Positions 44,795 to 53,614 of a stretch of 64,000 nt of DNA are shown here, in pieces (within the stretch, counting starts at the first letter, position 1; every line of letters begins with the position of its first letter). The stretch comes from Arthrobacter bussei (GTDB lineage: Bacteria > Actinomycetota > Actinomycetes > Actinomycetales > Micrococcaceae): positions 1,240,001 through 1,304,000 of the forward strand of contig NZ_VJXX01000001.1 of assembly GCF_009377195.2 (NCBI RefSeq). The letters run 5' to 3'. A program made the position numbers and the translations under genes. The notes below the pieces were generated by a model, which worked only from the letters and a program-made list of their open reading frames with translations, was not told the origin of the DNA and searched no databases.

Positions 44795-45862
44795 TCAGAA
44801 GGCATAACGGATGCGGCAGTACGGCAGCGCGTCGGCGGCGAGGCCGAGGAAGGCCTCCAGGTAGCCACGCTTCTCGTAGGCGATGTAGCGCACGTTCGCG
44901 AAGCCGTTCTGGGACCGCTTGGTCTCCTGCAGGTCCGGGCGCCACAGGATCTCCTCCGCCTGGGGGTGCCAGCCGAGATTGACCTCGTGCAGCTGCTGGT
45001 TGTGCGTGAGGAAGATGACCTCGGCCGCAAGCTGCTGCTTCGCTGCAGGCGACAGCGCTGCGTCGAGCTGAGCGAAGAGTTCCCGCCAGTCCTCCTTCCA
45101 CCCGGGCGTGATGATGACCGGCGAGAAGTTGACGTGGACCTCGTACCCCGCCTCCACGAAGTCGTTGATCGCGGCGATGCGCTCGGCCACGGGTGTGGTC
45201 CGCACGTCGACCATCCGTGCGAGCTTCTCCGGCATGAGGGAGAACCGGATCCGCGTGCGTCCCTGCGGATCCCACCCGAGCAGCTCGCGGTTCACGAACT
45301 TGGTGGCGAAGGAGAGCTTGGCGGTGGGCAGCTCCCGGTAGAGCGACACGAGGTCCTGCACGTTGTCGCTGACGAGGGCGTCGACGGAGCAGTCGCTGTT
45401 CTCCCCGATGTCGTACACCCAGGCCCGGTCGTCGCACTGGTTCGGTTCCAGCTTCATGCCCTGGCGCGCCACATGCCGCTCGAGGTAGCCGCTGATCTGG
45501 TCGATGTTCGCGAAGACCGTGATGGGATTGCTGTACCCCTTGTGCCGGGGGACATAGCAGTAGGCGCAGGCCATGGCACAGCCGTTGGCCGTGGAGGGCG
45601 CGATGAAATCCGCGGACCTGCCGTTGGGCTTCGCCGTGAGCGACTTCTTCACCCCGATGATCAGGGCCTCGGTCTTGATGCGGACCCAGCGGCGTACGTT
45701 CGCCTCGTCACCACTGAGCTCCGGGATGCGCCAGTGACTGGCGACCTCGACGACGTCGGCCTCCGGCCAGCGTGCGAGGATCTCCTGGCCTCGCGGCAGC
45801 GCTGCTGCTGCAGGTTCGACGTAGATGCGACTGATCTGGAGGAGCTTCTCGGCCTGGAGCAT
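44795..45862 (-). CDS. Spore photoproduct lyase family radical SAM protein
   Basis: A 355-residue radical SAM enzyme. The iron-sulfur motif is CAMACAYC (C-x3-C-x2-C), followed by YVPRHKGYSN. Downstream the sequences PGWKEDWRELFAQLD and EVIFLTHNQQLHEVNLGW match spore photoproduct lyase, which in Bacillus repairs UV lesions in spore DNA. The likely host does not form spores, so this is a family member with a different or general UV role. The ATG at 45862 follows GAAGGG. It faces the zinc operon. Confidence 0.88.
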   Translation of the reverse strand: MLQAEKLLQISRIYVEPAAAALPRGQEILARWPEADVVEVASHWRIPELSGDEANVRRWVRIKTEALIIGVKKSLTAKPNGRSADFIAPSTANGCAMACAYCYVPRHKGYSNPITVFANIDQISGYLERHVARQGMKLEPNQCDDRAWVYDIGENSDCSVDALVSDNVQDLVSLYRELPTAKLSFATKFVNRELLGWDPQGRTRIRFSLMPEKLARMVDVRTTPVAERIAAINDFVEAGYEVHVNFSPVIITPGWKEDWRELFAQLDAALSPAAKQQLAAEVIFLTHNQQLHEVNLGWHPQAEEILWRPDLQETKRSQNGFANVRYIAYEKRGYLEAFLGLAADALPYCRIRYAF

Positions 45863-45948
45863 GGATCCCTTCGCGTGGCGTCGACTACCTCCACGGTAGG
45901 TTCCGCCACCGACACTTCCATGGCACATTCCTCTCCTCCCGGCCCTTG

Positions 45949-45978
45949 TTGAGAATGATCTTCATTTACGTCTAACCT
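45949..45978 (+). promoter_or_regulatory. Promoter of the zinc operon with a Zur box on the -35
   Basis: TGAGAATGATCTTCA (45950-45964) is a near-palindrome that matches the actinobacterial Zur operator TGAAAATGATTTTCA at 13 of 15 positions. It covers TTGAGA, a likely -35 element, and TAACCT (45973-45978) fits the -10. A start point 7 bases further falls on the ATG at 45985, so aztD would be leaderless. Zur with zinc would block the promoter. Confidence 0.85.
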
Positions 45979-45984
45979 AGGGGT

Positions 45985-47334
45985 ATGTCGCTACATCGTC
46001 GAACTCTCCCCCTGTCCACCGCCGTCCTCGCAGCCCTGGTGCTCACCTCGTGTTCCACTCCGGCCTCGACGGGATCCGGCGCCGATGCCCCGGCGAATCC
46101 GGCCACGACCGCCGACCGCCCCTCGGAAGCAGGCACGCCGACCAGCGCCGACGCCACGGATCGGCAGGAGGTCGACGGTCTCGCACCCCGGGCGGTCCTG
46201 ACGTACGACGGCGGCATCATGGCTGTCGACACCGAGACCGGTGACGTGCTGACGAACACCGAGTCCGAGGGCTTCCTGCGCCTCAACGAGGCCGGCGACG
46301 GACGGCACGTCCTGGTCAGCGCCGGCAAGGAATTCCGCGTGTTCGACAGCGGTCTGATCGTCGAAGGGCACGGGGACCACGACCACTACTACGAGCAGGC
46401 CCCTGCGCTCACGGGCTCCACGGTGGAGGCCGCCGAGGCCGGACACGTCGTTGCGCACGGGGGGAAGACCGCGCTCTTCGCCGACGGCAGCGGAGCGATC
46501 AGCATCATGGACACCTCGGCGTTCGAGGACGGCCGGATCGACGCGGACGAGGTCGAGAGCTTCTCAACCGATGACCCGCACCACGGGGTGGCAGTCCCCC
46601 TGACGTCGGGTGATCTGCTGATGACGCAGGGGACAGCGGATTCCCGCTCCACCGTGCAGGTCGTCTCCCCCGAGGGTGAGCTCCTCGCCGAGACGACGGA
46701 CTGCCCGGGGGTGCACGGTGAAGCTGCCGCCATGCCGACCACGGCCGGCGACGTCGTCTCCCTGGGCTGCGAGAACGGTCCGGTGGTCTATCGGGACGGC
46801 GAGTTCCACAAGATCCACGTCGATGAGCCCTACCAGCGCTCCGGCAACCAGTTCGGCAGCCACGAGTCCCCGATCGTCCTGGCCGACTACAAGACGGACC
46901 CTGACGCGGAGCAGGAACGCCCCACCCGCGTCGGGCTGATCGACACCCACGCCTCCGTCATGACCACCGTCGACCTCGGATCGGCGTACTGGTTCCGTTC
47001 ACTCGCCCGGGGCGCCGACGGTGAGGCCCTCGTCCTGACCTATGACGGGGAACTGAACATCCTCGACGAGGAGACCGGCGCCGTCCTTCACGAGGTGGAG
47101 GTCGTCGCACCCTGGGAGGAGCCCGAGGAATGGCAGTCTCCCGCCCCGACCGTCAAGGTCGGAACCGACGGTTTCGCCTATGTCACGGAGCCGTCCGCCA
47201 AGAAGCTGCATGTCATCGACGTCGCCGAGGGTACCCTGCTGGACAGTTTCGACCTTCCCGAGACCCCGGTGGAGCTCGCCGTCGTGACCGGAGAGGGAAG
47301 ACACGGACACGACCACGCCGACGGCGAAGGCTGA
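45985..47334 (+). CDS. aztD: Zinc metallochaperone AztD-like lipoprotein
   Basis: A 449-residue lipoprotein with signal peptide ending ALVLTSCS. The rest is a beta-propeller-like sequence with His-rich metal-binding motifs HGDHDHYYEQ near residue 130 and HGHDHADGEG at the C-terminus. This fits AztD, which passes zinc to the binding protein AztC. It is first in the zinc-uptake operon. The mRNA is likely leaderless with a Zur box over the promoter. Confidence 0.85.
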   Translation: MSLHRRTLPLSTAVLAALVLTSCSTPASTGSGADAPANPATTADRPSEAGTPTSADATDRQEVDGLAPRAVLTYDGGIMAVDTETGDVLTNTESEGFLRLNEAGDGRHVLVSAGKEFRVFDSGLIVEGHGDHDHYYEQAPALTGSTVEAAEAGHVVAHGGKTALFADGSGAISIMDTSAFEDGRIDADEVESFSTDDPHHGVAVPLTSGDLLMTQGTADSRSTVQVVSPEGELLAETTDCPGVHGEAAAMPTTAGDVVSLGCENGPVVYRDGEFHKIHVDEPYQRSGNQFGSHESPIVLADYKTDPDAEQERPTRVGLIDTHASVMTTVDLGSAYWFRSLARGADGEALVLTYDGELNILDEETGAVLHEVEVVAPWEEPEEWQSPAPTVKVGTDGFAYVTEPSAKKLHVIDVAEGTLLDSFDLPETPVELAVVTGEGRHGHDHADGEG

Positions 47335-47433
47335 GGCCACCGGCACTGAGCAGTCGCGACGGCCCGTCGGGTCGTCGCGGCTGCCCGTCATCGATCAGGC
47401 CCCGACCCTCCCCGAACCTCCTCAAGGAATCCA

Positions 47434-48351
47434 GTGAACGTCCTGTCGCGTCCAATCCTCGTTCTGCCGGTCATGGCAGCCCTCGCCCTGTCCGCCTGCG
47501 CCCCGCCGTCCGATCCCGCAGATCCCGACGGCACGAACAGCACGTCGATGACGGTGCTCACCTCGTTCTACCCCCTTCAGTTCGTCGTCGAGAGGGTGGG
47601 CGGGGACACCGTCGAGATCAGCTCGATCACCCCTCCCGGCGCGGAGCCCCACAACCTCGAACTCTCACCGGCAAAGGTCGCCGAACTGGCCGACGCCTCC
47701 GCAGTGGTCTACGCCTCCGGCTTCCAGGCCGCTGTGGATGAAGCGGTCGTGCAGACCGCGCCGGAGCATGCCATCGACGTGGCGGATGCCGCACAGCTCT
47801 CGACCGCCGGCGGCGGCACGGCCGAGGACGACGACGCGGGGGACCCCCACTTCTGGCTCGACCCGGAACGCCTCGGCGACGTCACGGACGTGGTCGCCGA
47901 ACGTCTCGGCGAACTGGACCCGCAGAACGCAGTAGAGTATGCGGCGAACGCCGACAAGCTCAACCAGGAGCTGTCCACCCTCGACGAGGACTTCAGCACG
48001 GGTCTCGCCACATGCGAGCGCCGCACGATCGTCGTCTCCCATGAGGCGTACGGCTACCTGACGGACCGCTACGATCTCGAGCAGACGGGGGTCTCGGGCA
48101 TCGACCCCGAAGCCGAACCGGCGCCGGCCCGGATTGCGAAGATCCGCCGCGTCATCGAGGGCCAGGACGTCACGACCATCTTCACGGAATCCCTCGTCAA
48201 TCCGAAGGTCGCCGAGACGCTGGCCGCGGACCTCGGCGTGACGACGGCGCTGCTCGATCCGATCGAATCGCACGCGGACACCAGCGGCGACTACCTCGAC
48301 GTCATGCGCGGCAACCTCAGCGCCCTGCGGGAAGCGCTCGACTGTGCGTGA
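47434..48351 (+). CDS. znuA: Zinc ABC transporter substrate-binding lipoprotein (AztC/ZnuA)
   Basis: A 305-residue cluster A-I binding protein. The lipobox is LALSAC. Metal ligands are suggested by PGAEPHNLELSPAK, DPHFWLDPER and VSHEAYGYL, and the acidic loop GGGTAEDDDAGDPH takes the place of the His-rich loop of Gram-negative ZnuA. GTG start with AAGGA 5 bases upstream. The stop overlaps the next gene's GTG by 8 bases. It delivers zinc to the ZnuBC channel. Confidence 0.92.
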   Translation: MNVLSRPILVLPVMAALALSACAPPSDPADPDGTNSTSMTVLTSFYPLQFVVERVGGDTVEISSITPPGAEPHNLELSPAKVAELADASAVVYASGFQAAVDEAVVQTAPEHAIDVADAAQLSTAGGGTAEDDDAGDPHFWLDPERLGDVTDVVAERLGELDPQNAVEYAANADKLNQELSTLDEDFSTGLATCERRTIVVSHEAYGYLTDRYDLEQTGVSGIDPEAEPAPARIAKIRRVIEGQDVTTIFTESLVNPKVAETLAADLGVTTALLDPIESHADTSGDYLDVMRGNLSALREALDCA

Positions 48352-49174
48352 CCGTGCCGGCCGGCATCCCGCGGTGCAGATCGACGGACTCCACGTGGAG
48401 CTCGGCGCGAACTCCGTCCTCGAGGGCATCGACCTGGAGGTCGCTGACGGCCAGACCCTCGCCCTGCTCGGGGCGAACGGCTCGGGGAAGACGACCCTGG
48501 TCAGGGCCGTTCTGGGGCTGGTGCCGGCCACCCGCGGGCGGATCGCCGTGTACGGCGCGGACCTCGTGATGCGCCGCGCTGTGCCCTGGTCACGCCTCGG
48601 GTACGTTCCGCAGCGGGTGAACGCCCAGCCGGTCATGAGCGTCACCGCCGAGGAAGTCGTTGCCGCCGGCCTGCTGGACCATCGGCGCCTGGTCCCCGGG
48701 TCGCACGCACGCGAGCGCGCGCAGGACGCCCTCGGGCAGGTCGGTCTGCGCGAACGCTCCCGGGACAACGTCCACCTCTTCTCCGGCGGACAGCAGCAGC
48801 GCGTGCTGATCGCCCGCGCCCTGATCCGCCGGCCGGACCTGCTGATCATCGACGAGCCGCTGTCCGGCATCGACCATGACTCGCAGACGGCGCTGGCGGT
48901 CACCCTGAGCGATCTCCAGGCGCGAGGGACCACCATCATCGTCGTGCTGCACGATCCCGGCGTCCTCGCCCCGCTGATCCACCGCACCGTCGTCCTCGAC
49001 CACGGCCGGGTGAGGCATGACGACGCCGCAGGCATCGAGGGCTTTCCGCCGAGGGCCGGGAGCACACTGCCCTCCGACGCCTCGGACGACGCGCGTGTCC
49101 GCGGGACGGACCGCGCACCCCACCCGGACCATCACGCACTTGACCTCACGACCGGCCGGAGAGGATCATCATGA
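48344..49174 (+). CDS. znuC: Zinc ABC transporter ATP-binding protein (AztA/ZnuC)
   Basis: A 276-residue ATPase. Walker A is GANGSGKTTLV, the signature FSGGQQQRVLIARAL and Walker B LLIIDEPLSGID. There is an extra C-terminal tail of about 45 residues with HPDHH, perhaps metal-binding. The GTG start overlaps the znuA end by 8 bases and the stop overlaps znuB by 4 bases, so the operon is tightly coupled. Confidence 0.93.
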   Translation: MRDRAGRHPAVQIDGLHVELGANSVLEGIDLEVADGQTLALLGANGSGKTTLVRAVLGLVPATRGRIAVYGADLVMRRAVPWSRLGYVPQRVNAQPVMSVTAEEVVAAGLLDHRRLVPGSHARERAQDALGQVGLRERSRDNVHLFSGGQQQRVLIARALIRRPDLLIIDEPLSGIDHDSQTALAVTLSDLQARGTTIIVVLHDPGVLAPLIHRTVVLDHGRVRHDDAAGIEGFPPRAGSTLPSDASDDARVRGTDRAPHPDHHALDLTTGRRGSS

Positions 49175-50190
49175 CCTTCCTCGACACACTGCTGTCCATG
49201 CTGTCCAGTGAGCTGATGCAGCGGGCCCTGCTCATCGCCGGCCTCGTCGGTGTCAGCGCTCCGGTCATCGGCACGTACCTCGTCCAACGCCGTCTGGCAC
49301 TGCTCGGCGACGGCATCGGCCATGTCGCACTGACGGGTGTCGCGATGGGGTGGCTCGCCGGCGCTGCCGCCGGCACCGCCTCCGCGGACGCCCTGGCCGT
49401 GCCCGGTGCGGTCGCCGCCGCCATCATCGGGGCGCTCCTCATCGAGTTCGTCCGCGACCGCGGCCGCACCAGCGCCGACGTCGCCCTGGCGATGCTGTTC
49501 TACGGTGGTATCGCCGGTGGCGTGCTCCTCATCGGGCTCGCGGGCGGAACAGCAGCGAACCTCACCGGGTACCTCTTCGGATCCATCTCCACCGTCGACT
49601 CCCTCGACGTGTGGCTCAGCGCCGGACTGGCCGTCTTCATCCTCGGCGTCGGCCTCGGCCTGCGGCCGGCACTGTTCGCCCTCTGCTACGACGAGGAGTT
49701 CGCCCGCGCCAGCGGGCTGCCGGTGCGGGCCCTGAACATCCTGGTCGCCGTCACCGCCGCGCTGACCGTGGCGATCTCCATGCGTGTGGTCGGCGTACTG
49801 CTGGTCTCGGCACTGATGATCGTGCCCGTCGCCGTGGCGCAGCTCATCGCGCCCTCCTTCCGCGCCACCATGGGAGTGGCCATGGTGCTGGGCGGAATCG
49901 TCTGCGTCGTCGGACTCTCCATCACGTACTTCCATGCACTCTCCCCGGGAGCGACCATCACGGTGCTCGCGATCACCCTCTACGCGGGCGTGGCGGTGAT
50001 CAGGCCGCTCCTGCACCGCAGGCGTCATCTTCGACGCCCCGATCCTCAGCACCTGCAGCACCTTTCCCGGGTCGGCGCCGTACGTGGGTATCCGGCCGAT
50101 ACCAGGGCGGACGGCCACGCGCGCGTGGCGTCGGCCAGCCGCGGTGCTCGGAGTGACGCACCACGGCGGAACACCTCACGCTCGGCCTGA
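49171..50190 (+). CDS. znuB: Zinc ABC transporter permease (AztB/ZnuB)
   Basis: A 339-residue permease with about eight or nine hydrophobic helices; the motifs RLALLGDGIGHVALTGVAMG and SGLPVRALNILVAVTAALTV are typical of the ZnuB/MntB family. The last 60 residues after GVAVIRPLLHRRRHL form an unusual hydrophilic, Arg/His-rich cytoplasmic tail. ATG overlaps the TGA of znuC. No zur gene is adjacent. Confidence 0.92.
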   Translation: MTFLDTLLSMLSSELMQRALLIAGLVGVSAPVIGTYLVQRRLALLGDGIGHVALTGVAMGWLAGAAAGTASADALAVPGAVAAAIIGALLIEFVRDRGRTSADVALAMLFYGGIAGGVLLIGLAGGTAANLTGYLFGSISTVDSLDVWLSAGLAVFILGVGLGLRPALFALCYDEEFARASGLPVRALNILVAVTAALTVAISMRVVGVLLVSALMIVPVAVAQLIAPSFRATMGVAMVLGGIVCVVGLSITYFHALSPGATITVLAITLYAGVAVIRPLLHRRRHLRRPDPQHLQHLSRVGAVRGYPADTRADGHARVASASRGARSDAPRRNTSRSA

Positions 50191-50315
50191 CTGCCGGTAC
50201 TGTCTCCTGCGACAGCACTGCCGTCGCCTGCCGGAGTGGGCGTGTGGGCCGTCCCGCGCTGCGGTGTTCTGTGCGGCGAGGACACTGCACGTGCGGTACG
50301 GGCTACATTCGGTGG

Positions 50316-51272
50316 ATGTCTCCCATCATGATTGCCGTGGTCGTCACGGTCCTGCTGTCGAGCGTGATCCCCGTGATCGTCGGCGGGGCCGTCCGCCGGG
50401 GTGACCGGAGCGGTCGCGGAACGGCTCGCCCGGATGCAGACACGGGGGCGCTGTTCGTCGTGAGGAATCGGCGCTGGCAGGCTGCCCTGTTCCGGGTGCT
50501 CGGCATCGTCCTCCTGGTTGTCGGGGGGTTCTTCACGATCGTCTCTGTCGCCAGGACCGAGGAGTTGGAGGGTCCGGGTCCCCTGGTCGGTGCGACCGGG
50601 ATCACGGTGGCCGGGGCGGTCTTCGTGGTTCTCGCCATGGGCATCCACCGGTTCAGGGTCGAGGCGTTCGACGACCACCTGACGGTCCGCCCGTGGTTCC
50701 GAGCGACGCGGCTCGTCGCCCTGACCGACATCGGTTCGGTCCGTCCGGCGCCCAACGCCCTCGGCGGGGTCGACGTCAGGGATGTGGGCGGCAGGATGCA
50801 CTTCACGGCGACCAGGATCAGCATCGGCTACACCGACCTGGTCGCTTTCCTGCAGCAGAGCACCCCCCGGCAGCAGACCACGGCTCCCGCGGTGCCCGGC
50901 GACGTCGCACCCTGGCAGGGCGCCAGCCTACGGGCTGAGTTGTACCCGCTCCCCCGCGGACGCAGGGGAACCCTGGAATCAGGCGTCCTCCTCACTGCGG
51001 GAGACGTGTCAGCGCCCATGTTCACGAGCGAACTCGCGGACCTGCTCCATCACCGTGTCGGCATCGTGGAGTCCACCACCGCTGATCCTCTCGTCTTCCT
51101 GTGCTGGCCGGACTCGGGGTCGCCCACGTCGATCGTCTGGGAGTCCACGAAGGACCTGCCGGCCGAATCCCTGGCCCTCCTCAGCGATCCGATGGACGCA
51201 GGCCCCGCCGCCGTCGTCACCGGCACCGAGCTCACCGACTTCTCCGAGTGGATCGCGGCCCTTCCCCGCTGA
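50316..51272 (+). CDS. Membrane protein with two helices and a soluble domain (hypothetical)
   Basis: A 318-residue protein. There are two or three N-terminal membrane segments (MIAVVVTVLLSSVIPVIVGG, ALFRVLGIVLLVVGGFFTIV, ITVAGAVFVVLAMG), then a short PH-like segment (HLTVRPWFRATRLVALTDIG) and a C-terminal soluble part ending in FSEWIAALPR. Function unknown. Another in-frame ATG is 12 bases downstream. It stands 125 bp after znuB on the same strand but probably has its own promoter. Confidence 0.65.
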   Translation: MSPIMIAVVVTVLLSSVIPVIVGGAVRRGDRSGRGTARPDADTGALFVVRNRRWQAALFRVLGIVLLVVGGFFTIVSVARTEELEGPGPLVGATGITVAGAVFVVLAMGIHRFRVEAFDDHLTVRPWFRATRLVALTDIGSVRPAPNALGGVDVRDVGGRMHFTATRISIGYTDLVAFLQQSTPRQQTTAPAVPGDVAPWQGASLRAELYPLPRGRRGTLESGVLLTAGDVSAPMFTSELADLLHHRVGIVESTTADPLVFLCWPDSGSPTSIVWESTKDLPAESLALLSDPMDAGPAAVVTGTELTDFSEWIAALPR

Positions 51273-51367
51273 CCCGGCGGAGTGAGGCGCAGTCCACCCG
51301 GAACGGGGTCGGAACCGGTGTCCGGTTTCCCGGGGAAGGGGCCCACCGCACGGATGATGGAACGCGT

Positions 51368-52240
51368 CTACCCCGGTGGTTCTCCGGTCCACATCTCGAG
51401 CTGTACCTGGGCTGCGAGGAGCCGCAGGTCGCGCGCGTCAGCTGATGTGAAGGCTCGCGGCCGATCGTCGATGACGCAGAGGGAGCCGATGCGCCACCCG
51501 TCGGCACTGGTCAGGGGGTGTCCCGCGTAGAACCGGATGCCGGGACTCCCGGTGACGAGGGGGTGGTCGCTGTACTCGGGGTCGCTGCGAGCATCGGTGA
51601 TGACCAGTGTGCGGTCCGCTTCGACGGTGCGGGAACAGAGAGCGACGTCGCGGGGCAGGTCCTGCCCGATCGGTCCCACCACGGACTTGATGACCTGCCT
51701 GTCATCGGTGATCAGTGCGATGGACGCCGAGGAGGTTCCGAAACGCCGGCGGGCCTTCGCGGTGATCCTGTCGAAGCGCTCTTCCGCGCCGGAATCGAGT
51801 AGCCCGCTCCGGGACAGGGCATCGCACCGTCGGGACTCGTGGGCCAGGAACCCGGCTCGATCCTCCGGCTGCACGGCGTCACCATCTGCAGGGCGCCCGG
51901 ACCGTGTGTGGAATGGATGGCCGGTGCTGACCTCGTCGGAGACGACGAGCAGCCTGTACAGGCCGTCCGCGACCCACGTCTTCCCGGTACCGCCGTCATG
52001 GCTGTACTGGGCGCCGGTGATGACGAGTCCCTTCTCCGCGAGCATCTCGTTGATGGCGTACGAGAGGAGATCGCGATCGGCACGGGGCAGGCACATCAGC
52101 CCGGAAAGGTAGCCGGACACGTCGACCTCGTCGACCTCCCCGCCGAAGCCGACATACGACACCCAGGCATCGAAAGGATCGAGCTCCCCGGCCTGAAGGG
52201 CCTGGACCGCTGTCCACTGCTGCCTGCAGCTACTGATCAT
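51368..52240 (-). CDS. GAF domain protein with an N-terminal GG-YL-type domain (paralog B)
   Basis: A 290-residue soluble protein, close paralog of the product at 32970. The N-terminal domain includes DPFDAWVSYVGFGG, VSGYLSGL and DRDLLSYAINEML. The GAF domain includes SRSGLL, ITDDRQVIKSV, HPLVTGSPGIRFYAGHPL and WRIGSLCVIDDRPRAF. It contains no catalytic output domain, so the GAF may signal through its N-terminal domain or through partners. It is divergent from paralog D across 456 bp. Confidence 0.72.
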   Translation of the reverse strand: MISSCRQQWTAVQALQAGELDPFDAWVSYVGFGGEVDEVDVSGYLSGLMCLPRADRDLLSYAINEMLAEKGLVITGAQYSHDGGTGKTWVADGLYRLLVVSDEVSTGHPFHTRSGRPADGDAVQPEDRAGFLAHESRRCDALSRSGLLDSGAEERFDRITAKARRRFGTSSASIALITDDRQVIKSVVGPIGQDLPRDVALCSRTVEADRTLVITDARSDPEYSDHPLVTGSPGIRFYAGHPLTSADGWRIGSLCVIDDRPRAFTSADARDLRLLAAQVQLEMWTGEPPG

Positions 52241-52696
52241 GAGTCACGAAGCTCCGTACTCGGCGAACGTTCTTCGCCCGGACACCGGCGTCCCGGGCGG
52301 ACTGATCCTCCACCTTAGGGCGACTCACCATCACAGCGGACATCGATCAGCCTGTTGTCCGTACTCGACATCGTCCGAAGTCGATCCGCCGCCCATACCC
52401 GCAGGGGCACCGGAACCATGGAGTAGTGGAGCGCACTGCAGGCCCTTCGCGCAGCGAAGCTCACGATCGACAGCGTCATTCAGGAGTATCCACGGCTCGC
52501 GCACGGTGGCCCTGTGCGCGACGACGATCAAGGCGAACAGATGAGGACCAGGACGAAGGCCCTGGGGGCGCCTGAGGGTGTAGCGGGTCGGGTGGGCAGG
52601 ACTAGCCGATCGGGGCCTTGATCGGTGTGCTGTCGCGATTGAACCATCGGTAGATTGGAGTCTTGTTGTTCTTTCGTTCACTGGGGGGCTGAGGAC
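52241..52696. other. 456-bp intergenic region between the two divergent GAF genes
   Basis: No convincing gene. A frame without stops from about 52430 to 52610 on the plus strand would read LQALRAAKLTIDSVIQEYPR and so on, but it has no start codon with a ribosome site. Both promoters must lie here; I could not identify either one with confidence. A run of repeated TTGTTG near 52663 is visible. Confidence 0.5.
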
Positions 52697-53527
52697 ATGG
52701 GTAGTGCTGATGTTCAGCAAGGAGTGACCGCGGATCTCGCCGCACGGTTCGGCGTGCAGCCGGAGAGGGTGCACTCCGTGTACAGGCAGAGCGGTGGCAT
52801 GTGCTCACTGGGCGAGGTGTCCGCCTATCTCCTGGACGGTGGAATGCTGACGTCGCTGCAGCGTGATCTGGTGTCGGATGCGGTCAACGAGCTGCTCAAC
52901 GTGCCCTACCCGCGCAGCGCGGGACAGCGGGCCCCCTACACGCATCATGACGTGGCCGCCGCTGCCGGCTACGGTCCGAGCGAACTCGACGGCGACCACG
53001 TCGATCGACGGCTCCGCCGCCCCACAAGCAGGGAGGTTCCGGTGCACGGTCGAGAGCCCGCACGCCTCGAGGACCTCCGCGCCTCGAATCTCCTGGATCC
53101 CGCAGTCTCGCGATCCATGTCGCTGCAACGGCTGCCGACCATGGCGAGGACGTATTTCGGCACCATGGGATCAGCGTTGACGCTCATCGACGCCGACAAA
53201 CAACGCACGCCCGTCGCCGACGGGGTGCCGACCGCGGACGTACCCCGGGACCTGTCGTTCTGCAACGCTGCCATCGCGTTCGATACCACCATGGTGGTCC
53301 CGGACACGCGCCTCGACGACCGGTTCAGGACCAACCCGTACGTTGTCGGAGCTCCTCGCATCCGTTTCTACGCAGGCCATCCCATCAACGGTCCCGGAGG
53401 CCACCGCATCGGGGTGCTCTGCCTCCTGTATGACACACCCCACACGTTCAGCTCGTCCGACCGGAGGAAGCTGCGCACCCTGGCAGCGCTCGTACAGCTG
53501 GAGATGGTGCCACCACGGACCACGTGA
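52697..53527 (+). CDS. GAF domain protein with an N-terminal GG-YL-type domain (paralog D)
   Basis: A 276-residue soluble protein. The N-terminal segment contains VYRQSGGMCSLGEVSAYLLD and QRDLVSDAVNELL, the most diverged copy of the shared domain (Trp missing, His-Ser-Val-Tyr in its place). The GAF part is clear: LSFCNAAIAFDTTMVVPDTR, NPYVVGAPRIRFYAGHPING and HRIGVLCLLYDTPHTF. The ATG at 52697 follows a GAGG. A terminator hairpin lies 20 bases after the stop, so the gene is monocistronic. Confidence 0.72.
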   Translation: MGSADVQQGVTADLAARFGVQPERVHSVYRQSGGMCSLGEVSAYLLDGGMLTSLQRDLVSDAVNELLNVPYPRSAGQRAPYTHHDVAAAAGYGPSELDGDHVDRRLRRPTSREVPVHGREPARLEDLRASNLLDPAVSRSMSLQRLPTMARTYFGTMGSALTLIDADKQRTPVADGVPTADVPRDLSFCNAAIAFDTTMVVPDTRLDDRFRTNPYVVGAPRIRFYAGHPINGPGGHRIGVLCLLYDTPHTFSSSDRRKLRTLAALVQLEMVPPRTT

Positions 53528-53546
53528 ATCGGTGCCCGCACACCAA

Positions 53547-53581
53547 GGAGGCCGGATCGCCGTGACAGTGATCCGGCCTCC
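53547..53581. terminator. Hairpin terminator between convergent genes
   Basis: GGAGGCCGGATC (53547-53558) pairs exactly with 53570-53581 across an 11-base loop. It lies between the GAF gene (plus strand) and the 41-residue gene (minus strand) and can act in both directions. Confidence 0.8.
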
Positions 53582-53614
53582 CTCTGCGATGACCCGGGTG
53601 ATCAGGCCGATGAA

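Noticed and set aside
52430-52610. A stop-free stretch in the gap between the two GAF genes, possible small gene or remnant
   Set aside because: No start codon with a ribosome site and no similarity that I can recognise; kept only as an intergenic note.
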